Assembly (NCBI GenBank): GCA_009193035.1
Contig: SWDT01000098.1
Location: 1-64,000 of the forward strand
DNA length: 64,000 bases
Direction of reading: 5' to 3'
Source of the DNA: Halicephalobus mephisto
Lineage: Eukaryota > Nematoda > Chromadorea > Rhabditida > Panagrolaimidae
The translations under genes were made by a program, and so were the position numbers. Below the pieces are notes generated by a model. That model made no database searches and had not been told where the DNA came from. It saw nothing but the letters and a program-made list of their open reading frames with translations. The first letter of the stretch is position 1. Each line of letters begins with the position of its first letter. Shown in pieces: positions 33,062 to 44,610 of the stretch.

Positions 33062-34601
33062 ATGATTTTATTTCTGCTTTTCTTGATTGTCGGGATTTAC
33101 TTGTTTCGTCAACTCTATTGGAAGAGAAGAAACTTACCACCCGGTACTTTAACTTACCGACTTTGTCATTACATCTTAATGTTTAGGACCTTTACCTCTC
33201 CCGTTCTTTGGAAATGTCCTTGCTTTCTTAAATGGCAACATAGAAGGCACTTTAGCTAAATGGAAGAACCAATATGGTGATATCAATACATTCTGGCTTG
33301 GACCCACTCCCATCATAAACATCCACGACTCTCCAACAATTTATGAAACCTTTTTGAAAGACGGAGAAGCCTATGCTGGCCGACCAGTTAGTGAAGGTCA
33401 GGATTTCATGAGAGGAGGAGAATATGGAGTTATCTTTACCGACGGACCTCTTTGGAAAGAACATCGTCGATTTGCATTGAAAGTTTTCCGCGACTTCGGG
33501 CTTGGAAAGAATCTGATGCAGGAGAGAATTCTTGTAGAGGTCGTTGCCATGATCTCTGACATCAAGTCTGATCTCAAGAACGGAGAACAACTAGTTTCTC
33601 TCCAGGATGAGATTGACAGAGCTGTGGGGAGTATCATCAACGTTCTCACTCTTGGATACAGATACGGCAGAGAGAAGAAAGAGGAGTTTAAAAAGGTCAA
33701 AAAATTTGCAACAGATACGGTCTACTATTCCGGTCATCCCCTCTTGAAGATGATGGAAAGCGATATTGAGAAATTCAAAAAATTCCCTATCTTTAAGCAG
33801 TTCTATGAAAAAATGCTTCAAGACGTGCAAAAATGGCAAGAGTTTTTCATGGGTAAAATCAAAGAACATCAGGAAAAAACTAACTTTGAATCAGATCAAG
33901 AACCCGTAGATTACGTTGAAGCTTATCTCAGAGAAAAATACAGAATGGAGAAGAACGGAAATCATTCTGATCTCTTTTCTCTCCAACAACTCTACGGAAT
34001 GATTTTCGACCTCTGGCTTGCCGGACAAGAAACGACTTCAAACACGTTGTCTTGGTTGTGTCTCTACTTGATTAATCGATCAGATATTCAAAAGAAACTT
34101 CATGAAGAACTCGATAGATATATTGGAAGTGACAGGATCGTCACGATGGACGACAAGAGCAACCTGAATTATGTGAATGCAGTAATTGCAGAAACTCAGA
34201 GATACTGTAATCTGGTTCCCTTCAATGTCCCCCATAAGACAACAAAAGAAGTGAATATTCATGGATACACCATCCCTAAGGGCATAACGATCACTCATCA
34301 GATTTCGACAGTCTTGTATGATGATCGGTACTTCCCGAACCCTCAGGAATTCAATCCAGATCGATTTCTGGATAAGAATGGTAAGTTCTTTTCTCCTCCA
34401 GAGTTGATGCCTTTTGGTATTGGAAAAAGAGCATGTCTCGGAGAAGGTTTGGCGAGAATGGAACTGTTCTTATTCGCCTCTAACATCTTCAATCAATTGA
34501 GATTGAGCAGTCCAAATGGAGAGAAAATATCCGAAGAAAGAATTATAGGAGCAGCTGCACGTTCTAAGCCTTGGATTTGCTGTATTGAAGTAAAATGTTG
34601 A
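33062..34601 (+). CDS. Cytochrome P450 monooxygenase, first tandem copy
   Basis: Exons 33062-33143 and 33187-34601 join in phase to 498 residues. The 43-bp intron splits the glycine of the proline hinge (NLPPG|PLPLPFFGN). It starts with a membrane anchor (LFLLFLIVGIYLF), so an endoplasmic-reticulum enzyme is expected. The I-helix motif is AGQETTSNT, ExxR is ETQR, the PERF-like segment is FNPDRF, and the haem loop FGIGKRACLG has Cys444 as ligand. Family resemblance is to nematode CYP2-like enzymes (CYP33/CYP35 type); substrate unknown. It forms a tandem pair with 37509-39053, and much of exon 2 looks nearly identical between them except the F-G helix region. AATAAA lies at 34639. Confidence 0.93.
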
Positions 34602-36257
34602 TGTGATTAAAAAGTAACAAGATTAATGTATATGGAAAAATAAATATAGTTTAGGTTTTGGGTTAAATTCATTTAGCTACAGTCATCATGGACTAGCTCA
34701 TTCTCAGGTAACAAAGTGCACTTTGTGTTTTTGAACAATGGGAAATTAATGGTTTTACTGTTTTCTTACTATTATTCTCAATAATCTTTCTTTTATTCAT
34801 CATTGTGATAAGTTATTATCGATTTGACTCGTCAGTTACGATCAGCTATTATAATTGTGAAATCATCTAATGACATTCAGTGGTATTCAAAATGAATTAT
34901 GAAAGACAGAAGCAGAACAGTACTATTGCTCTTATTGTTGAAAGATTAATGACATTTATAATGTCTTTCAAAAAGATTTTTTGAAGTAATAGAAGATCTA
35001 TTTATATACTTTTCTGAATAAACAAGAGTTTTGAAGTTAATGAAAGTTCAAAAGAGAAGCACTAAACAAAAGGAATCATTGCATATGAAGTACAAAAATG
35101 TAAAAGAAAGAAAGCAAAATAAGCTAAAATTAAGCATTTCTCAATTTTGAAATTTACTTAGTGCACAATATTAAAAAGAACTGCAACGATGAAGGTTGGA
35201 AATATTCTTGAAAAGTTCCATTTCTATACTTTGGGTGTTATGGAAAAGGAAATCACTGACTTTTCTTTGATTCTACAGAAATTGCTATTTTTGTTAGTGA
35301 TATCAAATTGAAAATTATATCCTCTGCTTCCATGCATTGCAGTGATGTTATCGTTAATATTTTATATGGGTCTTCTCATATATTTTACGTTCATGCATTG
35401 CATAAAGACAAATCTTCTAAGGGTGATAAATGAGTAACTATCTTAACAACAGTCATAAAAACTAAAGAAGAATATTATTATAATGTTGTAGTAGATGCAA
35501 TTCTGAATAGTTAAAAACGTCTAAACAGAAATCTAGTATTTTGGCGAATACATTCGAATTATGGAGCTGAGCTTGAAAATAGTTCCAAGGAGCTTAATAG
35601 TAATGGAAAATTGTATAATTGATAATTTTATCATTGTTAAAGTACTTTCCACGAAGCCCGCTCCTTTGGTCTTGGTGAATTTTATAAGTATGGAAAAAAT
35701 ACACAAGAATTTGATCTGATATCCATCTTATGGTTCCTCTCGTGCTTTCAAAGAAAGGTGTTTCAGTAGTTTGAGGCCACTACGTAAGAAAAATACTTCA
35801 TCCTGTTTTTAACTTTGATGTATATTAACTCGAACAAAAATTAACAAAGATGAAGAAATATATAGATAAGTTATCTCACAGAGCTCACAGCTAAATATCT
35901 TAGAGAATAATAATTTGACTAAAAATCATAACGGCCGTCGAAATTATCGATATTTCCAAAAACCTGTGTTCGCTAAAATTCTATCAAATGACTAGAAATG
36001 TTTTGCAGACTTTGATAACAAATTTGAACAAATTAACAATAGAATGCATTTTAATTCAAGAAACAGGAAACATTTGACTGAAAATTAAACTCAAAGAGTA
36101 TGATGAGAAGTATCAAATTTATCATGGTTAAATAATTTTGAGTATATTGATGACAATGTAGATAATTTCGATCATCAGTTTTGGTTTATCCTCAGCTTAT
36201 TGAAGATACTGTTTGAATATTGAGTTAAAGAAGTTTTCGAGCCAAGTATGATGATAT
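34602..36257. other. Intergenic stretch between the tandem P450s
   Basis: About 1.65 kb of AT-rich DNA with no supported gene. Its right end (36180-36257) resembles the upstream DNA of the first copy near 32420-32480 and carries the left copy of the target duplication of the RTE insertion (36244-36257). Confidence 0.45.
36244..36257 (+). repeat. Target-site duplication, left copy
   Basis: AAGTATGATGATAT, identical to 37081-37094 on the other side of the RTE-type fragment. Confidence 0.85.
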
Positions 36258-37080
36258 AACTTCAGACGAAGCCCAACAAATGCTGGAAGATCTCAACAAA
36301 GTCAGTAAAAAAATTGGATTAATGATAAATAGAAAAAAGTCCCAGTATATGAAAAACAAATGGTGTCCCTCTGGAGGCATCGTACTCGAGGAGACACCCC
36401 TAGAAGAAGTCTCCAAATATATATACTTGGGTCGAAACATCACTATGAACGGGGACCTAAGAAAAGAGCTCGGAAGAAGACGGGCTGCCTGGACAGCCTT
36501 AGGAAGCATAAAAGAAGTCACCAAGATGCTCAAAAATCATAAGAAGATAAGAGTATACCTCTTCGGTAGTATAGTTCTTTCAGCCTTATGTCGCGGAACC
36601 GAAACATGTGCAGGGTCGCAGACAATAGAGAGAGCGATACTGACAATACACGGGGTTCTAGAAAGGAATCTCCTAGGACAAAACAAGAAAATTCAGCTTG
36701 ATTGAGGACTACGCAGCTCAGATATGCACAAACTCTCAGGACTCAGAGACCCACTGAAGGAAATAGAAAGGAGAAGATTGAAATGGGCAGGGCACCTGGC
36801 ATGAAGATTCGACGACCGGTGGACGAAAAGAATAACGGAATGGACACCCCGAGACCAGAAACGAGCGCCTGGAAGACCCCGTACCAGGTGGGAAGCACAA
36901 TGAGAGAACGGCTAGCAAGGTCGAAGAGCTGGACCCACAGCCTCAACAAAGCCGAAGACTCCAATCAAGACCAACTCAATTGGATGACTCTGGCACAGAA
37001 TAGGCAACTGTGCAAAATATATTGTGATCTGCGTAATTAGATTTTTGTATACGACAGTCAGATCAATAAATAAATAAAAT
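36258..37080 (+). mobile_element. 5'-truncated RTE-type non-LTR retrotransposon
   Basis: The element starts inside the reverse-transcriptase domain (VSKKIGLMINRKKSQYM, then YIYLGRNITMNGDLRKELGR, typical of RTE-clade polymerases) and runs to the usual C-terminal motif RRLKWAGHLA. It ends with an AATA-type simple tail (CAATAAATAAATAAAAT). In-frame TGA codons at 36703 and about 36801 and a later frameshift make it non-coding. A perfect 14-bp direct repeat AAGTATGATGATAT flanks it (36244-36257 and 37081-37094), the target-site duplication expected of target-primed reverse transcription. It lies in the upstream DNA of the second tandem P450. Confidence 0.88.
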
Positions 37081-37094
37081 AAGTATGATGATAT
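37081..37094 (+). repeat. Target-site duplication, right copy
   Basis: AAGTATGATGATAT directly after the AATA tail of the RTE-type fragment; identical to 36244-36257. Confidence 0.85.
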
Positions 37095-37461
37095 TATGTA
37101 TAGATAAACAATTAAAAGGGTTATTTTCCTCTGCAGCTTTGTTTGAATTTTTGTTAACTGGTGAATCATAGATTGACTGTTATTATTCTTCTAACTTTAC
37201 TTTTTTGATTTCCTTGAAAATAATATCCTAATATTAATTTCTTCCTTTAGTTGCTTTCCCCAATAGAAAATATATGCAATTACTTTATTTCAGAGTGAAA
37301 GTATTTACTTTTTCCGATATCATCAATTTCAAGTATGCCATAAAGTTATCTCAGATTTGATATTTCACAAAACATCTAATATGGTCTCATTTTCATTCAA
37401 TTTTCTCCCTATCGATTGTCTTATTCAATTAGAAATTACACAATTCGCTCATTTTTGAAAA
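37095..37461. other. Upstream region of the second tandem P450
   Basis: About 370 bp between the retrotransposon and the core promoter. It keeps weak similarity to the region above the first copy (for example TGTATAGATAA at the left edge). Confidence 0.4.
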
Positions 37462-37470
37462 CTATAAAAG
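37462..37470 (+). promoter_or_regulatory. TATA box of the second tandem P450
   Basis: CTATAAAAG in the context GAAAACTATAAAAG, 47 bp before ATG 37509. It is conserved with the element at 33011. Confidence 0.6.
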
Positions 37471-37508
37471 GAGACTTGTTTTCCATTGCCCTAATCAAAA
37501 AAACACAA

Positions 37509-39053
37509 ATGATTTTACACTTATTTTTTCTTGTCATCGGAATTTATTTATTTCACCAACTTTACTGGAGAAGAAGAAAGTTGCCTCCAGGTGCTAAAGT
37601 TTAAGTTCTTAATTTAATCATTGTAGATCAATGTTTAGGACCCTTTCCTCTTCCGTTTTTCGGCAACTCTCTTGCTTTTTTAAATGGCAACATAGAAGAC
37701 ACTTTAGCTAAATTGAAGAACCAATATGGTGATATCAATACATTCTGGCTTGGATCCGATCCCATAATAAACATCCATGACTCTCCAACAATTTATGAAA
37801 CCTTTTTGAAAGACGGAGAAGCTTATGCTGGCCGACCACTTAGGGAAGGCCAGGACTTCATGAGAGGAGGAAGATATGGAGTTTTCATTACTGATGGACC
37901 TCTTTGGAGAGAACACCGTCGATTTGCATTGAGAGTCTTTCGTGATTTCGGACTCGGAAAGAATCTGATGCAGGAGAGGATTCTTGCAGAGATCACTGCT
38001 ATGATCTCTGACATCAAGTCTGATCTCAAGAACGGAGAACAACTAGTTTCTCTCCAGGATGAGATTGACAGAGCTGTGGGGAGTATCATCAACGTCCTCA
38101 CTTTCGGATACAGATACGGCAGAGAGAAGAAAGAGGAGTTTAAAAAGGTCAAAAAATTTGCCACAGATGTTATTTATTATATCGGCCATCCTATCATGAG
38201 GACGATGGAGACGGATGTCAAGAAATTCAAAAGACTTCCAGTGTTTAAACAATTTTATGAGAGAATTTCTAAGGATATAACGGAATGGGAAGAGTTCTTT
38301 ATGAGTAAAATCAAAGAACACCAGAAAAAAATTCAATTTGAATCAGATCAAGAACCCGTAGATTACGTTGAAGCTTATCTCAGAGAAAAATACAGAATGG
38401 AGAAGAACGGAAATCATTCTGATTTTTTTTCTCTTCAGCAACTCTACGGAATGATTTTCGACCTTTGGGTTGCCGGACAAGAAACGACTTCAAACACGTT
38501 GTCTTGGTTGTGTCTCTACTTGATTAATCGATCAGATATTCAAAAGAAACTTCATGAAGAACTCGATAGATATATTGGAAGTGACAGGATCGTCACGATG
38601 GACGACAAGAGCAACCTGAATTATGTGAATGCAGTAATTGCAGAAACTCAGAGATACTGTAATTTGATTCCCTTCAATGTCCCTCATAAGACGACAAAAG
38701 AAGTGAATATTTATGGATACACCATCCCTAAGGACACAACGATCACTCATCAGATTTCGACAGTCTTGTATGATGATCGGTACTTCCCTAACCCTCAGGA
38801 ATTCAATCCAGATCGATTTCTGGATAAGAATGGTAAGTTCTTTTCTCCCCCAGAGTTGATGCCTTTTGGTATTGGAAAAAGAGCATGTCTCGGAGAAGGT
38901 TTGGCGAGAATGGAACTGTTCTTATTCGCCTCTAACATCTTCAACCAAATGAGATTGAACAGTCCAAATGGAGAGAAAATATCCGAAGAAAGAATTGTAG
39001 CAGCAACTACACATTCGAAACCATGGACTAGCTGTGTTCAACTAAGATATTAA
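37509..39053 (+). CDS. Cytochrome P450 monooxygenase, second tandem copy
   Basis: Exons 37509-37590 and 37639-39053 give 498 residues with the same exon lengths as the copy at 33062-34601. The intron is 48 bp against 43 bp. The anchor (LHLFFLVIGIYLF), hinge, I-helix AGQETTSNT, ETQR, FNPDRF and FGIGKRACLG with Cys444 are all intact, so it should be an active haem enzyme of the endoplasmic reticulum. The main protein differences from its twin lie between the E helix and the G helix (VIYYIGHPIMRTMETDVKKF here) and at the extreme C-terminus (SKPWTSCVQLRY). Substrate-recognition differences are therefore likely. AATAAA lies at 39067. An RTE fragment now separates its promoter from the upstream duplicated DNA. 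Confidence 0.93.
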
Positions 39054-39478
39054 TGTTATAATAAAAAATAAAATTAATCCACATGGAAAACAAATAACCT
39101 GAAATTTTTATATAAAAACACTTTGAAATGGTAGAATAAAGAGGAAATTAGCTTGGTTGAAAAACAGTACTTCTTTCTGATTAATGAGTAAATACTTTCC
39201 TTAATATAACAAAGAATGACCTAGAGAGTTTGTTGGTCATCGATTGTGGGGCGCTCATTGATTCAAGATAAGCTGAAGAACGGGTTGTCACATTGCGAGC
39301 AGTTTTTCTCTCTTTCTCTAGAGATCAACAAGAAGGAAACCAGCGGGCAAGGCGTTGTCTCTGCATCAATCCCTTGGCCCGAACTGCTCCTTGAAACTTT
39401 TACTACTTAAGACACGAGAAATTTTCTCTGTGATTCCTTTTCTATTTTTCAAGAAATCATATGAATTATACATTTCAG
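39054..39478. other. Intergenic stretch before ACAD8
   Basis: About 425 bp. The last bases CATTTCAG immediately precede the ACAD8 ATG, a good splice acceptor that could be used for spliced-leader trans-splicing. No TATA box was recognised. Confidence 0.4.
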
Positions 39479-40859
39479 ATGTCACTGTTAGGTCGATCAC
39501 TGATTTTGAGGAGCTTATCAATTGGAAAGAAGCAGATTGCCTCAATCCATAATTACATTTGCGATCCCGCGATTGGGCTAACTCCAGAACAGAAGGAAAT
39601 TCAACAGGTAGCCAAGGACTTTGCGAAAAATGAACTCTATCCACACATGGCTGAGTATGATCTCAAGGTAGGTTTCCATATATGAATAAACGCAAAGTCT
39701 GATTTTTCCAGGAGGAAATGCCGAAACAAGCATTGAAGCTGGCAGGAGAGATTGGATTCGGAGCGATTTATTGCAACGAAAAGTACGGCGGCTCTGGATT
39801 GTCGAGATTTGACGCAGCGCTGATCTTCGAGCAACTCGGAGCTGGAGACTGTTCAACGGCGGCTTACATTTCTATCCACAACATGGTTGCGTGGATGATC
39901 AACGAATACGCTTCGGAAGAGTTGAGAAAGAAGTACATCCCAGGAATGGCTGCTTTCGACGTCTTGGGGAGTTACTGCTTGACTGAACCTGGTCCGTCTC
40001 TACCTTTTTCTTTTTTCATATATGAATTTTGCAGGCAGTGGATCAGATGCAGCTGCATTGAGAACTTCTGCGAAGAAAGATGGAGATCACTTCGTTGTCA
40101 ATGGCTCCAAGGCTTTCATCAGTGGAAGTGGAGATTCTGGAGTTTACCTTGTGATGATGAGACATGAAGGCCAACCAGGAACCAAGGGGATCTTCTGCTT
40201 ACTTGTCGAAGACGGAACTCCAGGCTTCCATCTCGGAAAGAAGGAAAAGAAACTCGGGTGGAACAGCCATCCTGCGCGAATCATCACCTTTGAAGATTGT
40301 CGAGTGCCGATCAGCAACATGGTTGGAGGCCCCGAGCAAGGATTCAACATCGCCATGAACGGAATCAACGGAGGAAGACTGAACATCGCTAGCTGTTCCC
40401 TCGGAGCCGCTCAGCAATCTCTAGATCTGGCCATCGAGCATTTGAAAGTCAGGAAGCAGTTTGGGAAGCCTCTCTCTGAGTTCCAATGGAATCAGTTCAA
40501 ATTAGCGGAGATGGCTACGAAACTCGTTACTTCCAGATTAGCTGTCAGGGAAGCAGCAAGACATCTGACGGATAACACGGAGCACAAGGCTGCCATGTGT
40601 GCTCTGGCCAAGCTCTACGCGACGGATACCTGCTTCGAGGTGGGTTTCTTCTGTTTCCATTACTTGTTTATTTCACTTGTTCCAGATTGTCAACCAGGCT
40701 CTTCAAATGTTTGGTGGATACGGCATTCTGAAAGACTACCCACTGCAGCAGTACTTGAGGGACACCAGAATCCACCAAATCATCGAAGGAACGAACGAGA
40801 TCATGCGACTGGTACTGGCTCGGGACTTGTTGGTGAATGCTAATACTCTATCTGGTTAA
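39479..40859 (+). CDS. ACAD8: Isobutyryl-CoA dehydrogenase, mitochondrial
   Basis: Exons 39479-39667, 39712-39991, 40035-40639 and 40686-40859 join in phase to 415 residues, the same length as human ACAD8. This FAD enzyme oxidises isobutyryl-CoA to methacryloyl-CoA in mitochondrial valine breakdown, passing electrons to ETF. The first ~28 residues are Arg/Ser/Leu-rich with no acids, a mitochondrial presequence. Family landmarks are TAYISIHNM, the FAD/substrate motif [46 protein letters not shown], and [11 protein letters not shown] with the catalytic Glu at ~392. These features separate ACAD8 from SCAD and MCAD paralogues. The ATG follows a TTTCAG acceptor. Its 3' end is 73 bp from that of the convergent carboxylesterase. 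Confidence 0.95.
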
Positions 40860-40932
40860 CAATAAGTTTATCTAGAGTAGGTTAGAGTTTATTAACTAAA
40901 GTACCAATGGGTAAGTAAGTAAAGTCATTTCT

Positions 40933-42602
40933 TCACTTTCGTTGAGAATTCGACCAATCAAAGTTGAATTCCTTGGTCATGTTATTCCAGAACTCTAATC
41001 TTTCTGGCCACAGATTTTCGCCGATGGAGGAGTTCTCATTGATGTTGATAAATGGGATCTTGCCGTTCGCCACTTTGGGGAGCTTCTCTCCGTTGAAAGT
41101 AGGGACTCCAGATTTGGCAAAGCTCACGAAAAGCTCAGTGAAGGTGTTGACGACTTTTTCAAAGTCCCCTTCGAGAGGAATGTCAGGGAAGAGGCGATTT
41201 CCCCCAAAAAATGGAACTAGATCGGATCCATGGCCAGCTCCCTCGCAAAAGGGGTTCGGACGTTTGTCGTAGTCATAGATGTAAAAGAAAACATCAGTCC
41301 CTGTTTCGGCTTTCTCAAGAGCTTCTCTCATTGAGGGGATGTTGAACTGAATGTCAGAAATGACTTGGATAAAGGCTTGGAAGTATCGGTTGTCTTTGTA
41401 ATTTGACTTTTGCTGGAGGTAAAAGTCTGTAATCTTGTTTACAGCTTCTTCTTGTCTCGCTCCATAAGGATTTCTCTCAGCCAGTAAGACCTTTATTCCG
41501 TTTCTGAATTTAGCTTCGTCGAAACTAGACATATCTTTTGGATCAGCAGGAAAGTACTTGGCATCTGAAGGCAGCTTGGGGTTCTTGAGGCAAAAGGTCC
41601 GGTGTTCGAGGCTGCAAACGCCAATCAAAGCCGGTTTCTTTGTTTTTTTCTGATAAATCTCTCTGAAATCGTTAAAGTCCTCCAAGAGATCCCCATCCAT
41701 TCTCGGATTAAAATAAGTGATTTTCATAGAATCATCCGGAATAATTTCGCGGATAACGGTTTTTAGAGCCCCGGTTATTTCCTCCGTCTTTTTTATAACA
41801 GTTTTCTGTTCTCGGCTGTTCCCGGAACAATTCAGAGCCTTCGCGACTTTTTTGGAAACAGCTAAAACGTCAATATCGAGAGCCCAAGGACAATGGGCAG
41901 TCCCGGACATGAGAATCATCTTGGAGAACAGCTTTTCACCCTCTTTCGAGATCCCAAGGATGGAAATACTCGCTCCTCCTGCAGATTCCCCGAAGACAGT
42001 CACATTGTCCGGATTTCCTCCAAAATCCTTGATCACTTCTTGAATGAACCGCAGAGCTTGAATCTGATCCCAGATCCCGTAATTCCCAGGACAGACCTTG
42101 TCACCGGTTGAGTAGAATCCGAATGCCCCAAGACGGTACTGGATGGAGATGAAGATGACTCCTTTGGACACTAGTCTGTCCGCGACAACTTCGTGGCCAT
42201 AATCTCGGCCAGATCCAAGAAGAAAACAGCCTCCGTGGATAAAGACCATTACTGGGTATCCTTCTGGGTTCCGGGACACGTCTGTTGGACGCACAATGTT
42301 GAGATAAAGACAGTCTTCTTTTCCTCCCTCGTTGAAGAAATCCAGGAAAGTCAAGCAGGGAGGTCCGTAAGCTTTTGCTTCCAAGGGATTCGACCATGGC
42401 TTCAGAGCTACTGGCTTCTGAACTCTTTCTGTAACTTTTCATATAAACATGAACCTACTTCAAGCCTGAGATCTCCAACAGGAGGTTTAGCGAAGGGGAT
42501 TCCTAAAAAGACATCAGAATAGAATCCACGGGTGGATCTGAATTGAAATCCTCGGATAGAGCCGTATTTTGTTTTGACGACAGGATCGCAATTCGCAGTC
42601 AT
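40933..42602 (-). CDS. Carboxylesterase (type B, alpha/beta hydrolase)
   Basis: Exons 42602-42459 and 42417-40933 join in phase through a 41-bp intron to 542 residues. Carboxylesterases hydrolyse ester bonds of lipids and xenobiotics. Diagnostic segments in order are GIPFAKPPVGDLRLE, EDCLYLNI, the oxyanion loop FIHGG, the nucleophile elbow FGESAGGAS (Ser ~193), a Glu at ~319 that may be the acid, and GAGHGSDL with the catalytic His at ~444. The start is ATG 42602; an upstream GTG could extend it by four residues only. I see no signal peptide and no ER-retention tail (the end is NSQRK), unlike many gut esterases, so either the protein is cytosolic or a 5' exon is missed. It is convergent with ACAD8. 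Confidence 0.92.
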
Positions 42603-42772
42603 ATTGTGAAACACCTACAAAATGAATAGTTAGCAGTGTAACAAAACACACTTGGACTATAAAAAGTGCAAAAGCTAATAACACAAATGAGGTGAAGTTC
42701 TTTGCTTTTATATGATGTTTATTGAATGAGGAAGTTTTTTAGAGATAAATTTTTGTGTACTATTAGTACATA

Positions 42773-44055
42773 CAGTCGCATGCAATAAACTCCAGACACC
42801 TCATTTTTTTAACTTCACCTCTTTAACGTGGTTTTCATGAAAAGTCTTCAATTAATAAGTTGTTCAGCGTGCTGAATCATCTAACAGATCTTAGTTGGCT
42901 CATATAAGTTTAATTTAACAATGCACAAATATTTTAAACCTATTTTAGCTTTTTTAAGTGGGTAAACATGTTTCTCTCCAACGAAAGAAAGACGTTCTTC
43001 GTCTATTATCCCAGAAGTACAGTATTCAACGTATTTCAAAGATACTGCAGATCCCAAAGTCAACGGTTTCCGATATTATCTCTAAATTCGAATCTTCTGC
43101 AACTCTGGAACGTAAGAAAGATAGTGGTCATCTGAGAAGAACCACTTCCACCACCGACAGATTCATCCGAAGAAAGAGTATGAATGATCCATTCAAGACA
43201 TCAGTCGACATTTCGGCAGAGTTGCTCGAGGAATCTGGCGTGAACGTCAGCTGTGATATTGTTGCCCGATGCTTAAGATCGTAGGACTTCATGGACGTGT
43301 TTCTGTTTAAAAACCGCTCACTCGTGCTGTCAACCAGAAGGCCTGCACCAAGTTCCCGAAAGTTCATGAGGGATGGTCTAAAATTTTTTTTTCTGATGAA
43401 TCTAGATTTTCTTTGTTTGGTAGCGATGGTAGACAATACGTTCGTCGTCCCCATGGAGCTAGGTTTCTTAGTGTTTGCAATCCACGGTAAAGCATAGGGG
43501 AGGGAATGATAAGGTTTGGGGCTGTTTTTCTGCTTACGGGGTTGGTCCACTTGTCCGAATCCATAGAACTATGTGTAAGGAGGAGTATAAAGATATAATA
43601 AGAGATCATATGCTTCGCTACGTTTCCAACAATTTGTCCCGGGGATGGATTTTCCAACAAGATAATGACCCGAAGCATACTTTGGGTCTAGTTGCTGATT
43701 TCTTTAGGTCCAATAAAATTAAGTCTATGGAATGGCTTCCCCAATCTCCTGATCTACATTCTGTAGAGAATTTGTGGGACCACTTAGGGAAAACTGTCGT
43801 TAAGAAAAATCCTAAAAATTTGGATCAGCTTTTTGATTTTTTAAAGGATGAATGGGAGAAACTCTCCATCTCTTATATCATGAAATTGTTGAACTCTAAG
43901 TCTAACAGATGTAAGGCTGTTGAGAAATCCAAAGGTTGTCCTACAAAGTACTAATTTTGTATTTGTTAGTTTATCTTACGAAACGATTGTTTCTCCATGT
44001 TCGTGCCAATAAATTGTCTTTTTAAAGAGTGTCCGGATTTTTTTGCACGCCACTG
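42773..44055 (+). mobile_element. Decayed Tc1-like DNA transposon
   Basis: Imperfect terminal inverted repeats begin CAGTCGCATGCAATAAA at 42773 and, on the other strand, CAGTGGCGTGCAAAAAAA at 44055. Each is bounded by TA (42771-42772 and 44056-44057), the Tc1/mariner target duplication. The 1283-bp element holds one transposase gene in the plus direction, broken in several places, so it cannot be autonomous. The two repeats have diverged at several positions, suggesting an old insertion. It lies between the carboxylesterase promoter and the MFS transporter. Confidence 0.93.
42958..43954 (+). pseudogene. Tc1-type DD34E transposase, frameshifted
   Basis: The first segment (42958-43284) carries the N-terminal paired helix-turn-helix region, including YSIQRISKILQIPKSTVSDI. 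The frame then shifts near 43280, meets an in-frame TAA near 43309, and shifts again near 43480. The last segment (43475-43954) is open to a TAA stop. Catalytic residues remain readable: Asp in FSDESRF, Asp in FQQDNDPKHT, and Glu in SVENLW, with 34 residues between the last two, the DD34E spacing of Tc1 elements. Two frame shifts and one stop make it a pseudogene. Confidence 0.9.
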
Positions 44056-44057
44056 TA

Positions 44058-44610
44058 TATAGATGTTTACCAAGGAAAATGATCAGCTAGCTTTTGCTGT
44101 GATTAAATCGTGATGAAATGCTCAGAGATGTTACATAATAATGTAATCAAATTTATTTTAAAATTTAATTTCAAGTGCTTTTTGAAATTTGCACTAAATC
44201 AAATTGAAAAGTGAATTTCATCGATTGTGTAGAAATATTGTAGTATTGTTGTCTATCAAATCTTTTTATAAAATGAAAAGAAATTGATCGGGAAATAAAA
44301 GTTTCACTTTTACTATTCAACTTTAAATTCTACTACTATTTAAGATCCTTTTATCGTTCTTTCACCATCTAGAAATAATAAAAAATATATTCAAATAGAA
44401 TCTATCATCTGTGTTCGATGTTTCTGCATTTGAAATGTACTATATTCTTTGTTTCTTAAAAAAATCAACAGGACATGTTTGGAGTCCGAACAGAATGGAC
44501 AGGAGCATAAAGCGGAAAGAAAATTTATAGATAAGGACTTCTGGATGATAACAGTTGGCATGGACAAAGGCTTTCTTCTGCTTGTTCAAAAAGAGTTGTA
44601 GCTACCCGAA
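44058..44610. other. Intergenic stretch before the MFS transporter
   Basis: About 550 bp of AT-rich DNA to the right of the Tc1-like element. No TATA box or repeat was recognised. Confidence 0.4.

Noticed and set aside
40860..40932. Promoter or terminator structure between ACAD8 and the carboxylesterase
   Set aside because: Only 73 bp between two convergent stops and no special motif seen; ordinary 3' UTR overlap.
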